Assembly (NCBI GenBank): GCA_012514595.1
Contig: JAAYZZ010000001.1
Span: 1-5,780, forward strand
Direction: 5' to 3'
Source of the DNA: Elusimicrobiota bacterium
Lineage (GTDB): Bacteria; Omnitrophota; Gorgyraeia; Zapsychrales; Fredricksoniimonadaceae
Length of the DNA stretch: 5,780 nt
A model generated the notes under the pieces. The model saw only the letters and a program-made list of their open reading frames with translations, had not been told where the DNA came from and searched no databases. Shown piece after piece: positions 1 through 5,780 of the stretch. The translations under genes were made by a program, and so were the position numbers. Every line of letters begins with the position of its first letter. Position 1 is the stretch's first letter.

Positions 1-3000
1 GCCATGAGGGTCTGATAGTGGACAACCGGGGCCTGCTCCGCGGCCTCGACGACCTCTTCCCAGTCGTGTACTTCTTTTGGCGTTTGAGCGGCATCAGGAG
101 AGGAGGCTCTGTTCGTGTCTGTCGTGACATCGTCTTTGATGACAGGTTCTCGGAGCGCGGAGGGATCTTTTGTCTTTTGGTCTTCCTCGTCCCCTCGGAA
201 ACGGAGGGACTGCGGCATGCCGATCGCCTGGTAGAACAGTTCGATCACGTCCCAGGCCTCGTCGGGAAGTGTCCGCACGAGTGCGGTGATGTGATTGTTG
301 AGCGCGACGCCTTTTTCTTCCGCAGGCCTGTCGATGGGGAGTCGTTTGTTGAGGCGCGCGCTCTCGGCGATGATATGGGCGAAGAGCTCCTCCGACAGGA
401 GGGGCCCGTCGGCCTGGAACAGTTCGATGAGACCCTCGCGTTCTTGAGGAGAGAGATCATCCAGGGACGCGTTCAGGAAGCGCTGAAAGAGCGGATTGTC
501 TTTTTCCCGTTGCGAGACGATGGAGAATCCCTCGCTGGTCACGATCCTTTCTTTCGCGATCCCTGCGGAGAGCGTTCCGGCCTTGTTGTCCAAAACAAAC
601 ATCGACGGAGAATTGTAATCATAGCGCAGGATGCGGACAATGCCCTGGGTCACGGACCGCGCAAAGGGGGCGCCATGTGCGTTGATCGCGTCCAGAAGAT
701 CGTTGGCGAAGCGGACACGTTCTCCCGGCGGCAGGTTTTCTCGCACGAGGGCGTGGACCGTCTCGTGGACCGCGGCATGCAGGCGGGCTTTTTCCCTGAG
801 GACGATCCGCGGGGCAGGGGCGGATTCCTGGAGGGCGAGCACATCGTCGGGGAATCCTTTCTGTTCGCGGAACGCCTGCCAATCCTTCTCGGAGAGGGTC
901 TGGATCAGGATCCTCGGGCTCAAGGCGCGGGAGAGCTCTTCGATGGTCGAGATATCTTCCGGGAGGTCGGCAGAGGCCTCGGGCCGGCCCCACGGCATCC
1001 CCAGGAGAAGCCCCGCGATCACTGCGGCTATGGTCGTGGAAAGAGGGCGTGGGCGCATTGTTTCAATATCGGAACGAAGGGTCGGGGCTTCACCTTCCGC
1101 GGTCTTTTTCAGGTCCGGAAGACCGGCGAAGAGAGAATCCTTGGAGACCATTTCAACCGACGAGGGGATGCGGGAGCGGATCCGTTCTTCCGTGGCGCCA
1201 AGGGTCTTGAGGACAAGACGCTCTCCTCCTCGGGCGCTGAAGATCGTTGAGCTGAGGATGATCCGTGCGGGTTTCTTCGCCGGATGACGATCCAGCCAGT
1301 TCACGAAATATTCCCCTGTTTTGGCCCGCCAGAACCGGGCGGATCTTCCATCATGGCCCTGAAGAGTATCGTGCCGGAGGCGGTCGGGGATGTTGTAGCC
1401 CAGATCATAATCGCTCAGGACGATGTCAAACGACGGGTTTTCCTCAATGATCCGGACAGCCTGTGCCAGACTGGAGGCAGGGATGACCTCATGGTTCGGG
1501 AAGCGTTGGCGCACGGTCTGGAGGTAGAGCGGGGCCTCTCCGCGAAGTTTGTCATCGAGGACAAGGAGTCTCGGCCGGGTATCCTGCGCCCCGTCGGACG
1601 GCGCCTGGGCTGTGATCATCATGTGGAGGGGCGCGGGGTGATCGATATGGATGTTCTTAAATCCGGTCCTTTTCAGAATGCGGGCGTAGGTCTCCTGTAC
1701 GTCGAGTTTTTCGACGGAAGAGGAGAGGGGTTCGTCAATGGGACGCAGAAGGATGGCGAGCGAACCGCCGGAGGCGAGGAGACCCCGGGCCTGCCGCAGG
1801 ATCTGTCCCTTGTCTTCGAGCGAGAAGGTGTGCAGGACATATCCGATCGTGATGAGGGAGAAGGGACCGTTCTGCCCGATGGAGGCGAGGCCCTGCTTTA
1901 TGTTGAGGATATCGCCTGTGAGGGGAGTGACCCGTTTCCGTTCGTTCAGGGGCAGATAACGGATCAGTTCCGAGAGCATCTTTTCGTTATTGTCGAGCGC
2001 GATGACCGAGGGAGCCCCGCTTTGAAGAAGCACCCTGGTGAGGGCCCCGGACCCGGCGCCCAGATCCAGGGCCGGGCCTGTGCTCCTCGGGAGTTTCTCC
2101 AGGGACAGCCTCAGTTCGCGCAGGGCGCGGTCGTAGTTCGGGTCATCCGGAAGGTCGTATTCTTCGGGGTCGCTTTCCTGTGTCTGCAGGCCGAGCGCCG
2201 TGACGGGCTGGGCGGACCTTTCGTTTTGCGCCGCATCGTTCTCGGGCGGGAGAGTGGTCTGTGCGCTTTGTGGCATGACGGTCTTGAGCCGGTCGATGGC
2301 GGGTTGTGCGGTGTTTCCTCTCAGGAGTTCTTTATCGGAGAGGATCGACCGGATCAGTTCGGTCAGGGCGGTCAGGTTTTCTTCTTGGTAGCGGCGGCTC
2401 GAAAGCTTCAGGCGGATCGAGGTCCCGTGATAGAGCGCAGCGGTGAGCCAGGACATGGTGTTGGTCGGGTCCACGGAGGCGTCGTTCGAGAGGCTTGTGA
2501 TTTCGACCTCGATCCCGGGATAGGTTTCCTTTAAAGCCATGAAGAAAAGGGACAGGATCTTTGAGGGCCGCACATGGATCCCTTCTGATCCGAGAGGGTC
2601 CGGTGGATTGTTGACGAGGACATCGGTTTCGACAGAGGCCTGCGCGGGGTCGCGGCTTTTTGAGGAGCGCGGAAGGGTTTTTCTCAGGGTGGCCTGTTCC
2701 TCGTCGTAGATCTTCGTGACGGGATAAGGGATCCCTTCCGGAGCGTATTCAAAGAAAGACAAAAGACCCGGTGTTGTGCCGAGGCCGGTCTCGAAAAAGC
2801 GGAGGTCCTGTGCTGTGGGTCCGTCGCGGAGCTCAAAAGAGAAGAGGTCATCCACCGAGACGATCTCGATCCCGTCAGCTCCCAGAACAGCCCGGAGGTT
2901 CTCCAGATGGGCGTCGGTCCCCGTCTCGTGCGATCCCCGATAACCGCTCAAGTGGGCCATGGCGAGGAACCGGTAGGACTGATGTGCGATGTCGAGGGCC

Positions 3001-5780
3001 ACGGCCTGGGGGTTCCCTTGATAGCGCGGATAGCGCGCCGCGATCACCGGAAGATCATGGCGGGGGTCCAGATTGGTGAGGCGCCGTCCGTCCTGGTATT
3101 CAAAGACCGCCATGTTGCAGCTGGTATTCGTTTCTTCTTCAGGACCAAAGGGCATGGCCTGTCCGTAAAGCGTATAGGTTCCCTGCGGCAGGGAGAGGAA
3201 GGCGACCGGGGGCGTGATCCTCGACTCCTGCCAGTGCTGGCGCAGGGCGGAGGCGATCATGATGTCATTGTCCTCCACGATGCGATGGATGGTGTCCGAA
3301 CCCGGGACCTTGATCTCAAGGACCCTCTCGACCTCATCCGTCGGGGAGAGGCGCAGGATCAGGTGCCGGCGAAAGGATTCTGTTACGGGAGAGATGAAGA
3401 GTCCGTTCCCCAGCGGGTAGAGGATATTGTTTTGGAGCGCCCAGGCCAGAGGCCCCTCGAGCCCGCGGCGGATCTTGTCGTTCTCATAGGGCCAGATGCG
3501 CCTCAGCCGTGTCGGGATGGCGAGGACCTTGCGCGCGTTGTCGGGGTCGAAAAGGAGACTGTAGAGTTCAGGGTCTTCGTCCTTGAGCGCCTTGACACGT
3601 CCTTCGGGATCCAGCATCCCTGCTGCTGGTTGAGGAGTGATCCGTGGGATCTGGGGAAACCCCTCGTCGGCCAGGAAGGGGATCAGACGTTCCGGACGGA
3701 CATTCTGGAGGACCTTCGCGGCTTCGCCGGGATAATATTCTCCCGAAGTGTTCGAGAGGAGGAATCGGATGTCTTCGTCAGGGATCGTGAGGTGAGGGGA
3801 GCGGAGGTAGAGCAGGGACAGGAGATGGTATTCCCAGGATTGATGCGGGTCGACGCCCGAATGGAGGGTGTCGCGGATCTCCTGGATCTTCTGCGGCGTC
3901 AAGGGAAGAGGGGGCCTGTCCGCCTGGAGCATTTCCTCGAGGATGCTGAGAAATGTCAACAGCCGGCGCATGTCCCGTTCCCTGTTCAGGCGGTCCAGAA
4001 AATCCTCGTAGAAAGAGGCGCTCCGGGAGAGGAGGATCGTCACAGCCTCCTGGAGGCTCCGGCGCCAGGAGGCATCGTGGGGTGTCCGGGATCCCGACAG
4101 AAGGTCGAGCATCTGGTCGAGCTCGTTCTTGTTTGAGCGGAGATCAGAATTTTGTTCAATGGCCTCTCTGATCGATCGGGCGAGTTGACCGAGAAGATCG
4201 ATTTGGACCCGTTCGTCGCGATCGTCCTTGAAGCGCGCGAGGACATCGAGCGGACTTTCTCCCGGGAGAACGTAGGGAAAGTCGGAGAGGTTTTTTGTGA
4301 AGTGGTCCTGGATCGTTCCCGTCTGCGTTTGATCCGTGAGGGCAAGGTTGATCGCCTCGCCATAGGCTTCGCGGATGGCATCGTAGAAGGTGAGGGTTTC
4401 TCCCGCGATGGTGACGGTCCCATCGAAGGATCGGTCCAGGAATGCGGGGATGTCGTCGAAAAGTGAGACCGCCTTCCGGTCCCTGGCCCCCTCGGCGGCG
4501 TTCAGGAGGAGAAGGGCGTTCATGGATCCCCGGATGTTCTTCGCGGCCTGTATCACTGCGGTCCGAGGATCCTTCAAGAGGATCGCCTCCGATCGTTTTG
4601 CCCCTGAAATGAGCTGCTGGGCCAGGGAAAACGATTTATTGCTGTGGTCGACGAAAACGATCGGGGAGGAGAGAGCTCTGGCGAAGCGTTCCATGTCCTT
4701 GAGGACCCACAGGGCCACGGAAGGGTCCCAGTTCTCTTCATCAAGACCGGTTTCTGCCGGGAAGCTGGAGGCGATCTTGTCCTTGACGAGGAGATAACGG
4801 CTGTGGCGGACCTCGGGAGGAATGTCGCCGGGAACGTAGAGCCAGCGGGTGTATTCTTCTCGGGTTACCTCTTTCATGTCCAGCTTGGACTTCAGCGTCT
4901 CATTGAAGTAGGGATAGAATTCCCCGAGACGCATGTTCTGCCAGATGATGAGGGGGGAGCTCTCTAGGTCGCTTGTGTCCATCTCGCGGCGGATGTCCTG
5001 GATGTTCTTCAGGGTGTGCAGGGCCGCCGGAAGTTCGGTCTCCATTACCGTTTGAACAGTAACGGGTCCCTGATCGCGGGGGACCACATGGTTTTCGGCA
5101 AAGGACCTGATCGTTTCATACGGAGGGATTTCCGTGACGGACTCGGTCTGCGCTCGGTCGGGGGAAAGGAGGTCTGTCCTGGTCAGGGACCGAAGTGTTT
5201 GTTCGGCCTTCTCGCGGCTCCCGGCGGGAAGATAGAACCCTTCGATGCTTGCGTGATGCCGACGATCCTTGAGCCTTCGACGGATCAAGGCGCCGGTGTA
5301 GTCTTTTTCGGCAATGATCGTCCGCTCCCAGAGGTGGTTGAATTGTCCGTAGGACCCGTCGATGAGAAGGACCGGGGTCTTGTCGCCGGCATAAAGGGCC
5401 AGCCAGTAGTGGGTCGATCCGTCGGGGAGATAGGTGCCTTCCACGATGTCGACGCGGTGCGGGCTGTCGCCGCCTATCGGAACGCCGAATTCGTGGGCAA
5501 TAACATTCGCGAGGATGTGGGAGGCCAGGATACAGCGGACATCCAGGATGCGGGCGCTCTGCTGTTTGGGCAGGAGCCCGTGTTCCCGGGATCTCTGGAA
5601 GAAAAGGTTCTGGATCCTGTAGAGGAACATCTGGACATCATCCGGATCAATCTGCGGGTTTCTAAAGTCGGCAGTGACCACCATCTCGCGGCCGGTGGCC
5701 GTGATCCCGGCGGAATCAGAGGTGAAGGCCATGGCGGCATCCAGGAGTTCTGTCGAGGCCGTGAACCCGCCGGAGAAGTA
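1..5780 (-). CDS. Giant multidomain protein, internal fragment open at both ends
   Basis: A single minus-strand frame with codons beginning at base 5780 stays open for 1,926 codons and runs off both edges; neither a start nor a stop can be placed. Recognisable modules in order are a transglutaminase-like domain (C83, H124, D141), an unassigned helical region, a kinase-like domain (K824, D956, N961, D977), an HPr-like domain (H1069), a class I methyltransferase (glycine-rich loop at 1238-1247), a receiver-like domain (D1409, D1410, D1457, K1547), a signal-anchor-like segment (1580-1597) and an HExxH domain (1672-1676). Domain motifs in the correct order and spacing show that this frame is the real one. 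The frame is rich in C- and G-ending codons. I know of no characterised protein with this architecture. The overall function is unknown; a role as a multi-module signalling or envelope protein is inference. Confidence is high that it is one coding frame and moderate for individual domains. Confidence 0.95.
45..194 (-). other. Acidic low-complexity linker (residues 1863-1912)
   Basis: This roughly 50-residue stretch starts at GDEEDQKTKD and continues with Asp, Thr, Ser, Pro, Ala and Lys and very few large hydrophobic residues, so it should be disordered. It separates the HExxH-containing module from whatever follows. The frame is still open at its end (QTLM at the window edge), showing that the protein continues beyond base 1. 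Confidence 0.65.
336..803 (-). other. HExxH metallopeptidase-like domain (residues ~1660-1815)
   Basis: A helix reading LHAAVHETVHALVREN contains H1672-E-T-V-H1676, the HExxH zinc-binding and catalytic motif of zincin metallopeptidases, flanked by the small and hydrophobic residues typical of that helix. There is no HExxHxxGxxH extension, so a metzincin is unlikely. A later helix, LLSEELFAHIIAES, carries Glu1797, Glu1798 and Glu1806, any of which could be the third zinc ligand in a gluzincin arrangement, although 121 residues is a long gap. Between them lie strands such as RILRYDYNSPSMFVLDN. The domain follows the signal-anchor-like segment, which would place it on the outer side of the membrane, where envelope or prey-directed proteolysis would fit; that is inference. 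HExxH can occur by chance, so confidence is moderate. Confidence 0.5.
969..1058 (-). other. Internal signal-peptide-like / signal-anchor segment (residues 1575-1604)
   Basis: A Met (1575) is followed by two arginines (MRPRP), a hydrophobic core (LSTTIAAVIAGLLLGMPW, 1580-1597) and then GRPEASA, an A-x-A signal peptidase-like site before DLPED. This is the three-part layout of a secretory signal peptide, yet it lies more than 1,570 residues inside an open frame. With basic residues on the upstream side, the positive-inside rule would put preceding domains in the cytoplasm and following sequence outside. The hydrophobic core is short for a transmembrane helix, so membrane insertion is not certain. 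The ATG at bases 1056-1058 has no convincing Shine-Dalgarno sequence just upstream (CGTTCCGATATTGAAACA); the nearest purine-rich run is about 30 bases away. I therefore favour an internal segment over a separate gene start. Confidence 0.55.
1095..1577 (-). other. Divergent response-regulator receiver-like domain (residues ~1402-1562)
   Basis: RLLVLDDK gives the first strand and the acidic pair Asp1409 and Asp1410, which bind Mg2+ in receiver domains. FDIVLSDYDLG places Asp1457 at the phosphoacceptor position, 47 residues on (about 44 in CheY). ARIILSST supplies the Ser/Thr switch (Ser1510 or Ser1511) and VEMVSKDSLFAGL supplies the conserved Lys1547 before the last helix. All the hallmark residues of a phosphorylatable receiver are therefore present in order. 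It is longer than the usual 120 residues: about 23 extra residues, rich in Arg, His and Asp, sit between the phosphoacceptor strand and the Ser/Thr strand (about 1462-1500), and about 15 more follow the Ser/Thr strand. The Lys is followed by Asp rather than the usual Pro. No histidine kinase is seen in the window. It may receive phosphate from a partner kinase, or be a non-signalling relative. Confidence 0.65.
1596..2138 (-). other. Class I SAM-dependent methyltransferase domain (residues ~1215-1395)
   Basis: Motif I reads ALDLGAGSGAL (1237-1247), the S-adenosylmethionine-binding glycine loop of Rossmann-type methyltransferases. The next strand ends in VIALDNN, whose Asp1263 is the acidic residue expected to bind the ribose hydroxyls of SAM. 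LTGDIL matches the adenine-contacting motif. GPFSLITIGYVLHTF around Phe1307 matches the catalytic-face motif IV strand, and the helix-turn ARGLLASGGSLAIL matches the 'LkpGG' post-motif. Further strands (NIHIDH and HMMITA) close the sheet, so the domain looks complete at about 170 residues. The layout resembles small-molecule methyltransferases of the Methyltransf_11/25 type more than DNA or rRNA enzymes, and no DPPY or NPPY motif is present. The substrate is unknown. A receiver-like domain follows after about 10 residues (GAQDTRPR). Confidence 0.85.
2142..2321 (-). other. Low-complexity linker between HPr-like and methyltransferase domains (residues 1154-1213)
   Basis: About 60 residues rich in Gln, Ala, Thr, Pro, Asp and Glu with few large hydrophobic residues; the end is acidic (SDPEEYDLPDD). 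This composition fits a flexible disordered tether, and it marks a clean domain boundary: the last HPr helix ends just before it and the methyltransferase helix begins just after it. No function beyond spacing can be inferred. Confidence 0.7.
2337..2633 (-). other. HPr-like phosphocarrier domain (residues 1050-1148)
   Basis: The stretch GSEGIHVRPS places His1069 in the G-[IL]-H-x-R-P-[AS] active-site signature of HPr, the phosphocarrier of the sugar phosphotransferase system, where this His carries phosphate from enzyme I. Arg1071 and Pro1072 are also kept. Downstream, VEITSLSNDASV aligns with the second strand and turn of HPr, then MSWLTAAL with the regulatory helix, HGTSIRLKL with the fourth strand, and a final helix ending LTELIRSIL. 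The domain is slightly longer than free HPr (85-90 residues) because of about seven extra residues after the first helix. The residue aligned with regulatory Ser46 is Asn1107, so control by HPr kinase/phosphorylase at that site should be absent. HPr is normally a small free protein; here it is buried in a giant chain beside a kinase-like module. The fold assignment is fairly secure; participation in sugar uptake is not shown. Confidence 0.75.
2811..3428 (-). other. Protein-kinase-like (APH/ABC1-type) domain (residues ~785-990)
   Basis: The N-lobe has a glycine-containing turn (PLGNGLF, 789-795), a strand VERVLEIKVPG whose Lys824 fits the ATP-binding lysine, and Glu836 as a possible partner in the next helix. 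A strand and hinge follow in TYTLYGQAMPFG. The C-lobe has a helix (SYRFLAMAHL) and then GTDAHLENL, where Asp956, His958 and Asn961 match the D-x-H-x-x-N catalytic loop of aminoglycoside phosphotransferase and ABC1-type kinases. IVSVDDLF with Asp977 follows and corresponds to the metal-binding Asp. All four key polar positions are therefore kept, so phosphotransfer is plausible. These families phosphorylate small molecules, lipids or proteins; the substrate here is unknown. The domain sits about 60 residues before the HPr-like domain. The assignment rests on motifs, not on overall similarity. Confidence 0.6.
3429..5330 (-). other. Unassigned, mostly helical region of the giant protein (residues 151-784)
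   Basis: I recognise no family in this 630-residue stretch. Residues 371-380 form a hydrophobic strand ending in FVDHS, followed by a helix, which could be part of an alpha/beta fold. Residues 525-565 are a charged amphipathic helix pair with possible coiled-coil character. Residues 591-625 are again charged and helical (RLNRERDMRRLL). Residues 630-715, around Trp649, show short paired helices with Leu and Ala spacing and the pattern LLSNTSGEYYPGEAAKVLQN, loosely like HEAT-type helical repeats, but no clear repeat unit could be aligned. No hydrophobic segment is long enough to cross a membrane. It may be scaffold between the transglutaminase-like and kinase-like modules, or a divergent domain visible only by structure prediction. 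Confidence 0.6.
5331..5603 (-). other. Transglutaminase-like Cys-His-Asp domain (residues ~60-150)
   Basis: Cys83 opens a helix in the context DVRCILASHILANVIAHEFG, followed by GVPI. His124 lies in a strand reading THYWLALY after a short PDGS turn, and Asp141 lies in LLIDGSYGQF. The Cys at the start of a helix, the His followed by an aromatic strand and the Asp in an 'IDG(S/T)xxQF' strand, spaced 41 and 17 residues apart, follow the order and layout of the transglutaminase-like (papain-fold) superfamily. Members act as protein cross-linking enzymes, proteases or peptide amidases, and many are inactive. The full triad seems present here, so activity is possible, but the substrate cannot be told. 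It is preceded by a helical stretch (residues 1-59) of unknown function. Another papain-fold family remains possible. Confidence 0.55.

Noticed and set aside
1056..1058. In-frame ATG before the signal-peptide-like segment as the start of a separate gene
   Set aside because: The upstream frame is open with no stop, and there is no Shine-Dalgarno sequence at a proper distance. It is kept as an internal segment, with the alternative noted in the findings.
18..1250. Plus-strand open frame of 410 codons; similar ones at 1284-2534 and 2907-4136
   Set aside because: All three lie in exact codon register opposite the real minus-strand gene (codon starts at multiples of three) and arise because TTA, CTA and TCA codons are scarce in that gene. 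Their translations are Arg/Gly-rich and show no domain motif, while the minus frame shows several.
3021..3038. Short tandem-like repeat ATAGCGCGG/ATAGCGCGC
   Set aside because: It encodes RYPRY in the sense frame, spans only two copies of 9 bases and is most likely codon-level coincidence.
5474..5740. Short minus-strand frames in other registers (also 245-460, 619-993, 650-844 and 4040-4423)
   Set aside because: They are out of register with the frame carrying the methyltransferase, HPr and other motifs, have Ser/Arg/Pro-rich translations and are overlapped completely by the real gene.
1..5780. Possible RNA genes, CRISPR arrays, insertion sequences, promoters or terminators
   Set aside because: No intergenic space exists and no tRNA-like cloverleaf, regular repeat-spacer pattern, transposase motif or hairpin followed by a T-run was seen on either strand.

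Overview
The whole window is one uninterrupted reading frame on the minus strand. I translated the complement from base 5780 down to base 3 (1,926 codons) and met no stop. The frame is open at both edges, so the window is an internal slice of a giant protein whose N-terminus lies beyond base 5780 and whose C-terminus lies beyond base 1. There is no intergenic space, and I see no RNA gene, mobile element, CRISPR array, promoter or terminator. Residue numbers below count from base 5780; codon k starts at base 5783-3k and runs downward.

In protein order the slice holds: (1) a transglutaminase-like Cys-His-Asp domain (residues about 60-150); (2) about 630 residues of mostly helical sequence I cannot assign (151-784); (3) a protein-kinase-like/aminoglycoside-phosphotransferase-like domain (785-990); (4) an HPr-like phosphocarrier domain with the active-site His but without the regulatory Ser (1050-1148); (5) a low-complexity linker (1154-1213); (6) a class I SAM-dependent methyltransferase domain (1215-1395); (7) a divergent response-regulator receiver domain with an enlarged middle (1402-1562); (8) an internal hydrophobic segment that looks like a signal peptide or signal anchor (1575-1604); (9) a domain with an HExxH zinc-protease motif (about 1660-1815); (10) an acidic, disordered-looking linker leading out of the window (1863-1912).

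The organism is bacterial and moderately GC-rich (close to 60% by eye), with strong preference for C or G at third codon positions. Giant genes stringing signalling and enzymatic domains together are known from candidate phyla, notably Omnitrophota in the PVC group; I lean that way, but nothing in the window proves it. A possible reading is a membrane-linked signalling megaprotein. Kinase-like, phosphocarrier, methyltransferase and receiver modules would lie on the cytoplasmic side of the hydrophobic segment and the HExxH module outside. The topology, and any phosphate transfer between modules, are inference.
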